A DNA stretch of 64,000 nt from Apis mellifera (lineage: Eukaryota > Arthropoda > Insecta > Hymenoptera > Apidae). The stretch spans positions 5,385,406 through 5,449,405 of the forward strand of contig NC_037645.1 in the NCBI RefSeq assembly GCF_003254395.2. Direction: 5' to 3'. How positions within the stretch are numbered: the first letter of the stretch is position 1; each line of letters opens with the position of its first letter. Both the position numbers and the translations under genes were made by a program. This document shows positions 24,181 to 34,493 of this stretch, one piece after another. The notes under the pieces are model-generated. The model searched no databases. It saw only the letters and a program-made list of their open reading frames with translations, and was not told the origin of the DNA.

Positions 24181-25710
24181 TAAATTAGCCATAGAATACA
24201 CAGAGCAGCGACTTACGCGTAAAACTATTCAACCAGGAGGTTCTTTCGACTACGCATCTCCATCGAGTTAACCACGTAGGAAATAGCGGGACGGAACAGG
24301 AAGTCGTACAATAGAAACTAGCCTGTCTCGTGCACGGTTCCGTTCCACCCTCCATTCCCATTACTTTGAAGTCCCTCGCGGAAGGATATTTGCCTGTCTG
24401 TCTACCGTCACTCAGCCTCTTTGTTGTATTCCTCCAGACTTTCTCGATCGATGCCTCCTCACCTTGGACGATCGATCGATCCATTGGCATCTTCGTGCCC
24501 GTTCAAGTGGCTGCTTAACTGTTGCTGCTCGGGTCACGACGATTTCCTCGTCGATCGGTTTATCAGGGGATCGTGTTAACATTACGACGCGATCGATAAC
24601 GTGGAATCAGAGGAATGGAATCAACGATTATGCGATTACTCGCCTCTTTCGCGGGGAAAGGACTACTGTATTGCGTCTTCTATCCTGTCACGTGAACGGT
24701 TCAAATTAATCGTGGGAAGGCACGAAGCTCGAAGACGAGTCGATTGGTGGCGATTTCTCTGTTGTTCACGGAAAGGCTTTAGCTATTTTCGTTTCGTTGG
24801 TTATTATTAGATACGTGTAACGTGATTGATTTTGTTTGGTTTTCTTTCTCATTGATGTATATTTTATATATTTAAGAACTTTTTAAATAGTCGAATCAAA
24901 TTCGTAATAAAAATAAATTATCCTCGTTCTTCTTTGAAGGGGTGAAATTGAACACGGAATATATATAATCAGAAAGTAATCACGTGTTTGGGGATTCGAT
25001 GAATTTTCAATATTGACTTTAAATTAGTTTCTATGCGAATAAATTTTATTCTACATGAATTTTCACGTGTAGAGGGAGATGCGAATTAACCAACGTTCAC
25101 GTATATTTAATAATTCGTTGTATACCACGCGTTCTATATCATGTGAAATACATTAAATTATTAATATATATCGTGTAATAATTATAACATGTTATTGTTA
25201 TCATCTATACAAATAAGATATATATATATTATGATTAAAATGATACGACATTATATTATATCTTTTATCTCGATAACGCATTTATTTATTTTCATATATA
25301 ATTGCAAAAAAAAAAATAGTCGCATCGTTTCCCCCGTGTATTTTCCACTTTCCAATGTTAAACGAAGAATCGATGACAATCTCGCATCCGCCCCGCGGAT
25401 ATTACACGATCGGTACATATTTTCCTCGATTTCTAGAAACCGTCGTCTACTGGCGCACAGGAACGGGCCAATACAAGGCGGGATACGTTTGTATTACATC
25501 GAGCTTATAAAATTCCCTCTCTAAGTTATTGACGATCGTTGGATACGGGGGGGTGATCCTTCCTCCCCTCCCCCGCGTTAAAACTTGAATGCCAGAGCGA
25601 TAAAACGATCCCGTAACAGCATTTTTACGCTCGAATCTCGCCTGATCGAAATCAGGAAAAATCCCATCCGTCGGGGGTGTCGTGACACGAACGGAGAACC
25701 AGTCAACCGT

Positions 25711-25744
25711 GTTGTTGTTGTTGTTTTTTTTCTTTTTTTTTTTT
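25711..25744 (+). repeat. GTT microsatellite running into a T-run
   Basis: Five GTT units are followed by T-runs with one C. On the minus strand this gives the Lys/Asn stretch in the 25447-26001 frame. Confidence 0.9.
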
Positions 25745-26033
25745 ATTATCGATGCAAATGATCGTGAAATATTCAGCGGGCAATTATTATGATACATCGA
25801 TTCGCGACGTATACGCCCACTTTTATCATTTCGAACACCCGATACCCGTCGATTAACATCGTTATTACAGCATCGGTTCATCAGGATATCTGCGTGTTCC
25901 CATTGACGTATCGATCCTTTTTCTCTTTTTTTTTTTTCCCTCGAAAAACGAAGTTTCCCGATCATCATATTTTCCATTTTCGGTGTAATTGCGCCGATCA
26001 TACCGATTCGTTCGGGATTAAATTTTCGGAAGA

Positions 26034-26052
26034 TTTTTTTTTTTTTTTTTTT
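26034..26052 (+). repeat. T-run of 19
   Basis: Uninterrupted T homopolymer. No flanking target-site duplication or retrogene body was seen. Confidence 0.95.
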
Positions 26053-26147
26053 AATTATCAGGGATCGTAGAAATTAAATTTTCGCGAGGAATGGATCCTG
26101 AAAAAAATTCCATTAATATATCGAAATATCTCGCGAATCGTTAATTA

Positions 26148-26168
26148 TCGCAATTATAATTATTGCGA
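26148..26168. other. Short inverted repeat
   Basis: TCGCAAT and ATTGCGA flank a seven-base AT core. Small perfect stem, low significance in AT-rich DNA. Confidence 0.7.
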
Positions 26169-26660
26169 AGAATACAGAATGAAATGTGAAATTCAAGGGG
26201 GATAATAATTTTGCTACGACGAACAACGAATAATAGATGCACGTAAAATCAACGATATTTAAAATATAATAACGAATATCTTCTATTTATTTTTTTTACT
26301 ACACTAATATTATCCGTTCACATATTCCCTTGCTCCCTTTAACTTTCAATCAAGTCAACTTTATTAACATTAACCTCCAAATCCCAACGTCACTCGCCAC
26401 CGCGAGTCTCTCCGCTTCCCTTCATCCACACGCTCCGACTAGCCGCGCGAAATTCCCCAGAATCGATGCGATATCGACGTCCCGTCAACCGTGATGACGG
26501 AGGACTCCAAGACTTCCGCTACCGCTAGATCAGATACTTTGCTAACTCGTCACAGTTTCTCGTCCCTCGTTCCTCGATAATATCCGCGCAAAACTCGCTC
26601 TACGACAGTCTGTCCCCGGGATAAAACCGAAATAAATACTCGATTTTGCACGCTCGTGAC

Positions 26661-26689
26661 AGAAGAAGAAGAAGAAGAAGAAGAAGAAG
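26661..26689 (+). repeat. AGA microsatellite
   Basis: Nine to ten AGA units. The minus-strand frames over it read as a Ser or Phe run. Confidence 0.95.
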
Positions 26690-26951
26690 GATGGCTTCGA
26701 TTTAACAATCGATGATAGACCCGTTGACAAATAACGAGCACGCACACGCCTGCAACAATTAATGGGAATTCTTGGGGTCTCGCGAGGGTTGGATCGAAAA
26801 TATATATATATGTATCGTGATTTACGAGCTTGGAATCGGAGGAAAGGAGAAATTCCACTGGTTTCTGCCTTCCGTTCACCCATTCCTTCCGTTCTGAATT
26901 TTCGTGCTCGCGAGAAATACCGCGGATTAGAAACGAGTGATGCGTTGATTC

Positions 26952-26976
26952 GGGCAGGGTGGGGGGAGGGGGTGGG
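26952..26976 (+). other. G-quadruplex motif, five G-runs
   Basis: G-runs at 26952-26954, 26957-26959, 26961-26966, 26968-26972 and 26974-26976 have one- or two-base loops. The motif is stronger than the minimum four-run pattern. Confidence 0.75.
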
Positions 26977-27290
26977 TTTAATCGCCGTGGAACCCTCGCC
27001 TCGGCCCGTTGCATCGACGGGAGTTTAATCGCGGGTTTGGAACGGGTTTGAAATGATCGAGATTCGAATAAAATTACTCCTTTTTTCTAACAAACTTGTG
27101 ACAAGTTGTTCTTCGATTTCCAGCGTATTCCTTTCGTTCCTTTCTCGATTTTCCACGTCGCTTAATTTAATGAAAATAATCAAGGAGAAAAGTATTCGGG
27201 GGATGGAATTGCGATTTATTATGTAATTCACTCACACCATTAAGCGCGTTAACGAAGACGCAGTGTATTCGATTTGAAATCACCTATCTT

Positions 27291-27489
27291 GACGTGACAG
27301 GTTTTATATTTGGTGACAATTCATGGAGTTATTCCATACTGGATAATACAGTTTATCCGATGAATCTGATTTCTCGACACGAATATCCTTTTACACATCT
27401 GGTTAAAATTGGAAATACTACAATGCCACTTATTTTTGCGTCTTTATTTTATATCGAATTTAAAATTATTCCATGATATCACAATTATT

Positions 27490-27491
<2 letters not shown>
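27291..27491. other. AT-rich stretch before the TA repeat
   Basis: No feature beyond a stop-interrupted 60-codon frame with random composition. Confidence 0.6.

Positions 27492-27550
<59 letters not shown>
27492..27550. repeat. Long TA microsatellite
   Basis: About 29 uninterrupted AT units, the longest perfect dinucleotide array in the window. It is self-complementary and able to extrude a cruciform. Frames through it read Ile-Tyr repeats and are not genes. Confidence 0.97.
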
Positions 27551-27553
<3 letters not shown>

Positions 27554-28878
27554 TCATTGGAATATTTGGAAATTTTATTTCTCGTTTTGGAAGAATTTTT
27601 ATCGAGATATGTGTATATATATATATTTATATATAAAGCTCAAGCTTATACGAGGTTTAACTAGTTTCAACTTCTTTCGCTGAATTTCAATGAGAATTTA
27701 TCATTGGAACAGAATACTGGAAAATTTAATACGTATCGCTATGCATGAGATTATTCTATATCCACGCACCATATTGTATCCAAGTTTCATATTCTATTTA
27801 TCAAAGAATAAAAAGATTGTCATCGGGAAATTCTTTTATACTCTATATAAATTTTTAAAATTGGAAAACTTGATGATGACTTGATATTCCTTTCCATAAT
27901 TATTTGCAAAGTTACGATAATGTAATCAATAATTAGATACGAATTAAAATTTGAACAGTGTTTGCAGTTTTTTGTGCAAATTGAAGAGACAACAAAATAA
28001 GCTGCATAGTGTGATGATACACTATTGATTAATTTTTCTCTTTTTGATTTATGTATATATATCGAGTTTCAATGATGCTCTGACATTTTTTTTTTATGAA
28101 TATTTATTATGAAATTCAACTGCGTTGAAAATTCTGTTAAAGTTTCTAACAATTTATCTAATTGGATAAGTGGACGCTCGATTCAACTCTCCGACAACTA
28201 TGGAATTGGACGCTGATCGATAACAAAAAGAAACGAAGGAAAAAAAAAATCGTTTTTCATGCGAAAAAATTCGAAGAGAAATCGCGTGTTGCTCATGAAT
28301 GTTTTCAACTTTAACACTTCACGTATTCAATGTATCCGTAATTTTTTCGCATCGAAAACAAGCGCATACCAATTGAAACTCTATCCTGTTTTCCTTTTTT
28401 TTTTTTTTTTTTTTTTTTACTCTTGACAAAGAAAATAACTTATTCCATAATGCGATATTTCAACAAGTTACTCGTTTTAATTAACTTCTCAATAGTTGAG
28501 CTAAATTATCCATGAGATGCACAAAGGATATTTAAATAAGAAATTTATTAGTTTATAATTACAACTCGTAATTTTTGAAAGCAACTCTACAAGAAAAACA
28601 GTTCTACCATTTCTGAGTGAAGAGGAGAGAGAAATAATTTCAGCAATTTGCTTGACTTGTTTCATTCTGAAAAATATTGAAAAATTTGGGACCAATCCCC
28701 TAAACACCTAATTCAGAATTATAATTTTTACGAATTTTCAATTGAGTCTGAATGAAATAAAAGAATCGATATCGAAAGTTTCATTCACACAAAAATTCGA
28801 ACATATTCGAAAGAAAGAAGGATGAAATTTATTCTATTTCAGAGGTTATTAAAACCATTAAAAAAATGGTTACTTAGC
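27551..28878. other. AT-rich noncoding stretch
   Basis: Stop-dense, with a smaller TA-rich patch near 27612-27635 and a 24-base T-run at 28395-28418. The 68-codon minus frame at 28501-28707 is AT-rich and unsupported. Confidence 0.6.
28395..28418 (+). repeat. T-run of 24
   Basis: Uninterrupted T homopolymer in AT-rich DNA. No retrocopy body identified on either side. Confidence 0.95.
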
Positions 28879-29450
28879 GTGATCCGGATGGAGACGGATA
28901 CAACGCCGTTGTATCACCGCATCCAATTAGGGTTAGCACAGGCCAAGACACGCGAACGTTAATCACGCTGCAAACATTCGAATGGCGCGGATTCGAATGG
29001 CGGGGGTCGGGCGTATTCAACGGCGACAAGCGCAAGCACAGTGAAAACAGAGAACACAAAGGTTTTCTCATCGGAGGCGTTCGATTGCAATGGCGAGTGG
29101 GAGTTGGAGGGCCGGCCATACCGTTCCTTTGCCACCAGGGGTTCAAAGCATCGTGGGCTCGCTGAAAGCAGCGTGGAAAAACAAGCTGAAAGCGGCAAAT
29201 ACAGCACGCGGCGTCGCGGATCATTATCAAACAGCTGCTCGCGTCTATTCAACCCGGCCAATGAATGAGCCTTGGAAAACTTTGCGATAATCCTATGGCT
29301 TATATCGATCACCCCGCCATACCCATTCAACCTGAGGGGAGGCTTGTTTCTCAAGGCGTGAAACAAGGAGGCTTAAGAAGCATTTGTAAACCGGAGAGCG
29401 AAGGGGGGGGGAGGGTTAAGGCTATCTCGAGGCCGCTTTTTCTTGATTAG
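28879..29450. promoter_or_regulatory. GC-rich island in AT-rich DNA, possible enhancer or exon
   Basis: Composition jumps abruptly from AT-rich DNA to about balanced base content and falls back near 29450. Within it GGATTCGAATGGCG-type words repeat (near 28976 and 28990), and gctgaaagc occurs twice (29160 and 29189). ACAGCTGC at 29231-29238 is, on the minus strand, GCAGCTGT, a match to the proneural bHLH consensus GCAGSTGK. Every frame is open for 60-135 codons, including one from a good start context at 29090 (MASGSWRAGHTVPLPP to TLR, 66 codons). A conserved noncoding element and an unrecognised exon are both possible. I lean to noncoding because both strands are equally open. Confidence 0.3.
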
Positions 29451-31290
29451 TTCCGTCGTTGGTTCTTTCATCCCCTTTCGTCGAGCAAGTGTACATCGAA
29501 GATGGGTATCATTGGAATTAACGTGTATTAAAAGAGAGAAACAAAAAGATGTGACGAGGGAAAGGTTGGAGAAAAGGAATCTCAACATTGAAGGAAGAGA
29601 TACAAAATACAGGTGAAATTGGTGTTTCCTTTTTGATATTTGAGAGGAAAGTTTGATCAATATATAACGTTTAAAAAAAAGAAGAAAGTATACTCTTATC
29701 GATCCCAAAAGGAAAATTGGATTTTTGTCAATAAATTCGGATTTTTAAACAGAATGCAATTTTTTAAAACTCGGTACGGTCAATTCTACGGTCAATGTGG
29801 TTTAAAGCTAATCAGTTTAATACCATTATCGCGTGAAATTTTTCGCAGGTTAATCAATTATTTGAGGATTATTGGATACGAAATAACCGTTGCGCGTATT
29901 TACTCTCGAACGATGGACGATAAATATTTACGGTATTGTTATTTTATCGTTATATCGCCTGAGCGGGACATGGGCCGACCTTCGATTAGCCGGGCGCAAA
30001 CTACCCTCTTCCGGATTGCGTTCCGCTCTTTCCTCTATCGGGGAAAATTCGAAAGGGTCGATGTGAAGTGAAGTTAATCGAACTCGAAATCAAAAGTTCA
30101 CGGATTTCGCAGTTGGCTCGGAAGGAAATTGAAACTTTTTCACTCGAATAATTGCAGGCTGGATACCGGCGAGGGTTGCGTGTATCGAAACTAAATTAAA
30201 TTTTTTTCTCGCGATTAAAAATGTCGATTGGCGACAAAATATATTGAAACTTTAAATTTTAATACTCGCCTCGAAATTCTTGAAGAAAAATGGAATAAGA
30301 ATTTACAATATATTTTAATGATAACGTTGTATACAAAAACAGGTATGGAAAATTCCTCAAAGTTGAAATGATATGTTTAATTCCTTCTTGTTAGAATCAC
30401 GTATGCAAATGTAAATTCTATTATATATAATTATATAATTATTCCATTATCATACGACGCGTTATCTCTTATCTGTGTGTGTCTGAAGATATGGAATGTA
30501 GAATATCAGTTAACAGAATGACGTTCGTATTAAACGTTAATCATTTTTCTGAGACGACGCCTCTTCAAAATCTGTCGATCTCTGATAATATTGTCAATTT
30601 ATCGTGGCATAGATACAAACACCGGATATTTAATCATCAGCGAATTACACATTGAACGCCACGGGACCGGAACACTAATCCTTAACAAACAGAGGAAATC
30701 GTTTGCCTTTGCATATTCTCACGTCCCCTAAGGCTTGGATTTAAATGTGCGTGAAGCTTGATTATCCGCATCCCTGGGCAACCAACCATCATAATTTACA
30801 CACGTTTCCTTTATCTCGTCGAATCTCTCGATCTCGTAAGAATTTTATTTTCCAAAGCAAAAAAAAAAAAAAGTAAGAAAGATTAAAAAAGCGTGCTTTC
30901 CTATTTCCTTTCGACATTTATTCCGCGAGAAGCATCAAACTTGTATCCGGGAGAAATTTAATTTTCATGGATTTCGAATATATCGGGAAACATCGGATTC
31001 CGCGTTTCGAGAAATTTCACGTTTCAACGAATAACTATATATATATATGTCGAAAAAGCTATGCGGAAAATTCGGGATTAATTGATGGATTTCTTCTATT
31101 TTGGACCCGCTTTAAGATTCCTGTGTTTAATTTGGACGCGCTTTCTCTGCAGATGCGGACGAATTTTCTAGTTAAAATCCCGTGACATAAGGCAAACACG
31201 CGGAACACGATGGCCGATGTGATGAAAAACGCGGAACGACAATAAATTCGATACGATGTGGAAATTGTATTTTATCGTTTCCATCTCGCG
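29451..31290. other. Noncoding stretch
   Basis: A 143-codon plus frame (29640-30071) begins at a non-ATG codon, contains an A-run-derived Lys stretch and is not bounded by splice sites. The rest is AT-rich with stops in all frames. An acceptor-like ctttctctgcag ends at 31153 without a matching donor. Confidence 0.5.
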
Positions 31291-31357
31291 TTCTTTCCTC
31301 CTCCTCCTCCTCCACCTCCTCCTCTTTTTTTTCTTTTTTTTTCTTTTTTTTTTTTTC
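31291..31357 (+). repeat. 67-nt pyrimidine tract with CTC units
   Basis: The tract is pure pyrimidine except one A at 31314. It starts with CTC units and ends in T-runs. The opposite strand is pure purine, so the tract could form triplex (H-DNA). The Glu/Lys run in the minus frame 31172-31582 comes from it. Confidence 0.9.
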
Positions 31358-33690
31358 GATCGCCAGTTGTTCGATATCGAACTTTTCGTATGTATAAAAA
31401 TACGTACCGTGAACTTTTTCGCAAAATTTTTCGGTCACATACACAATTGGTAAAGCGTGAAATGCAAAGGTATAAAGCGTTGAGAGAATGAAATAAATAA
31501 GTTGAGTTCTTTTTTTTGTTTTTTCTTTTTTAGGCAATTTAATTTTATTATTTGATATCTCATTTTTTCCTTTTATCTTCAAATGTTATGTTTTAATATT
31601 TAGTTTTTCTTTGCTTTATACTTTTTCTTATAAATCTTGAGACATGAATCATATTTTTGATAATCTTTTATATTTTCTTCTATATTTTTAATTAATATCA
31701 CCTTATACTTCTTTTGTTACGTAAAAATATTAATGCTATTTTTTATAATTATGAGACAGATAGAAACGATTGTTCCAAAATTAGGAAAAGTGTAAACAAT
31801 ACAATAAATAGAAAATAAATAAATAAATAAAATAAAATAGCGAAATTTTAAATTTTAAAAAAACGCAAATTTTCATGAAAATAAATAGATATCGTTGGAT
31901 TCGTTTGTAATTTTTTTATTCGTTCACCGTGATTACCGTTCGATATATCGAGATCAGTCGAGTATGAAATTTCATTTGCATAATACCACGGAACGAACGA
32001 ATTCAACGAAAACATTTTAAAGATTACATTTTTTTATCAATTCGATTGTTGCCAACTACTCTTTGTTGCCCTCCATCCTGGAATCGATCCAACTTTTTTA
32101 ACCGCGGATAAATATCTATCGAAACGTTGAATATATGCTCAATTTAATTCCAATTTAATCCCTCCCCACTCCTCCTCCCCATGGAACGTTCTAAGGGATA
32201 AAGTAGCAAATGGTAAATAGGGGTGAATTTTCAGGATGAGATCGATCGATCGATTTAATCCTCCTTAATTGTTCCTCGAATAAACAATTTTCCCCCCGAT
32301 GTATATATATATATATACATCGTTGCTACTCCGACAATGCATCATGGATATTACTTTGTCGGTGGAGATGAAGGCCAACCTAGGTGACGCCGGTGACAAT
32401 ATGGTTACCATAAACGACATCTTGGAATTACGTCCCCCTCTTGATGAAAGTATAAATTAACGAACCCTCTGAAATTTAGAAAAGCCTATATTAGATAAGG
32501 AAGAATCTTGATTAATGACAATTTCCATAAATTAATTGAACACTGTTTTGGAATATTTAAAATTATACAACTTATTATAATTTTTACTCAGAGATACAAA
32601 TTTTTAAATATCTCCAACAGTATGCTTGAATAATTTCGATTAAAAAATAATTATAATTTTAGAGAGTGTGATTCTATCAGCAAAAGATAGAGTAATAACT
32701 CATTTTTTTCCCCTCTGTAATAATTGTAAGAATCGTGCAATTTTGTAATCAGTAGTAGTACACTGTTATACTATTACATTGAGAATAAGAACGCATCGGA
32801 GACAATTGTCGCGTATTTTCTAATCCGCAAGAAACGTGTAATAAGCTCTCGACTTACTAATCCGAAATTGCATCGATAGTTTGGTAAAATGGTCGGAAAC
32901 AATTTGCAGAATCACTCGAATTAACTTCGTAACACGAGACACGCGGCGTAACACGGGAAACCGCGAAATCGTTGCCTAATGCAAAACACCACAAATTTGA
33001 TCCCAACACGCAAGAAACAGTGCACTTTAATCCAATATCCCAAGAAGCCGAGACAAAATGAATTAAAAAAAAAAAAGAAAAAGATAAATAAAACTTAAGA
33101 ATGAGGTAAAAAAGAAAAAAGAGAGAAACCCAATAATAAAACTCTTATCGTAACTCGATGTTATTAACCTAAGAATTTTAAAATTGAAAAGTTTCAAAGT
33201 ACCTGAAAAAAAGAAAAAAAGAAAAAAAAAATCTAAATTTAGTTAAAGTTTCCTTTAAGAAACTATCCCTACTTCGATACTTAATTCGAATCCTCGTCAA
33301 AGTTCAACGTCATTATCCTAACAATTTCAAAAATTCCAAAACTCTTTAATAAATACCAAACTATGGAACGAATCCTTTCAAACTTTTACCACCTCTCCTC
33401 TACGAATACTAAATAAATAAAGAATCCCAACGTCGATTCATATACTTCCCTCCTTCGAATATCGCCTCGACACTTTTAATTTCTCCTTCAATCATCGATT
33501 CGATCCTTCATCGACACAAACTTTTTATCTTTATCTTTTCATCCCTGAGTTCGTCTAAAAATTCATAGAGAGCGCGAAAAAAAAAAGAAAAGGAAAAGAA
33601 AAAGAGAAAAAGGAACCTTACTCTAAATTTAGCTTCCCTTTTCAATCTTCCATCCTTGCACAACCCTTCCACAAGAAGAGAATACAAGAG
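31358..33690. other. AT-rich noncoding stretch
   Basis: Stop-dense in all frames; no frame of 60 codons between 31583 and 33850. It contains AATA tetranucleotide units near 31815-31835, A-runs near 33062 and 33210, and the palindrome at 32297-32322. An 11-codon open segment between splice-like words on the minus strand (33654 to 33622, DGRLKREAKFR) is probably a decoy. Confidence 0.6.
32297..32322. other. Perfect 26-bp palindrome with TA core
   Basis: CGATGTA, a TA core and TACATCG read the same on both strands over 26 bp. The CG-bearing ends show it is more than a plain TA run. It could extrude a cruciform. Confidence 0.85.
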
Positions 33691-33894
33691 AATCTCTTGT
33701 GCCAGCCTTCAGGCTCTCCCTCTTCAAAGAGCATTCGCGTCAAAGTCGCGGATACACTTCTAGGTCCGCGGTGAAAAGCGGATTCGAGACATCGGTGTCA
33801 AGGATAAGGCGTCGCCATTCCCCGCACACGATTACGTCATCGCGTGCGATTTGACGCGCATTCAGGGTATCCAGGGATCACGTATGTTCCACGG

Positions 33895-33939
<45 letters not shown>

Positions 33940-34418
33940 CGAGAAGGGCCAGGTCGAGCGAAATCTGGACGCCGATAACATACGTACACACAGGCACATA
34001 TACACGCGAATGCACGGCCATCGCATACGCATTTGCATCTGGCATCCGACTCAGACCGAGCTCTCTCGTGGATATGCATGAGGATACGAGGCCAGAAATT
34101 TTGGCCAGACTTGAACCACTCGGCGAGGTTGGTACAACGTCAAGGACACGTGTACCACCACCCTCGAAACCATGCATCGGCGGTCTTACTTCCGCCCTCG
34201 TTTCTTCTTTTTCTTTCTTTCTTTATTTCTTTCTTTCGAGATATTTATCACGATATACGTGGTAATGGAGATGGAAAGGGGACAGATCCCTGCAACGTTC
34301 GTGACTTTGAAACGTTTCGGGAGCTGGGTTTGGTCGCCTCGCTTTCGAAACTTGTTTCGGTAATCCGGTGGCGAGCCACCGCCTCGTCGTTTGCGTCCTT
34401 GATTGGTCGTTCGTCCAG
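33691..34418. other. CpG-rich block with TA repeat and CRE-like site
   Basis: GC-rich block around a TA microsatellite. ATTACGTCAT at 33831-33840 is, on the other strand, ATGACGTAAT, a close match to ATF/CREB-type sites. Opposite frames (33878-34177 minus, 34033-34497 plus) overlap and include the repeat. Confidence 0.4.
33898..33935. repeat. TA microsatellite
   Basis: About 19 uninterrupted TA units within CpG-rich DNA. Confidence 0.96.
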
Positions 34419-34493
34419 GATTCGGGGGATGTCGAGGAAGGTGAGGTCGGCGGGGGTGGTAGAAGCGGGCAGAGGAAAATTCTACGTGCAAAC
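34419..34493 (+). CDS. Candidate 75-nt exon, product unknown
   Basis: A good acceptor (pyrimidine-rich tcgtttgcgtccttgattgg, then gttcgtccag at 34418) and a consensus intronic donor (gtaagtgg from 34494) bound exactly 25 codons in phase zero at both ends. The frame reads DSGDVEEGEV, a Gly run, then RSGQRKILRAN, which is acidic, then Gly-rich, then basic, unlike the Arg/Ser noise around it. A second frame (IRGMSRKVRSAG...) is also open, and an internal gtgagg donor exists at 34439. The family is unknown. A start and end in phase zero would fit the donor phase of the candidate exon at 6441-6586, 28 kb upstream. Confidence 0.27.

Larger units (their letters stand above)
24181..27290. other. Noncoding stretch, alternating CpG-rich and AT-rich
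   Basis: CpG-rich at 24200-24780, AT-rich at 24800-25310, then mixed. Overlapping frames on both strands (24185-24490, 25447-26001, 26550-27014 minus and their plus counterparts) have random composition. A CRE-less, TATA-less patch near 26400-26560 is C-rich. Confidence 0.5.

Noticed and set aside
25447..26001. 184-codon minus frame
   Set aside because: It runs through the GTT and T-run repeats (Lys/Asn stretch) and an opposite frame overlaps it. Composition is random, with no splice support.
26550..27014. 154-codon minus frame with Ser run
   Set aside because: The Ser run is the AGA microsatellite read in reverse, and the remainder is Arg/Pro-rich CpG noise.
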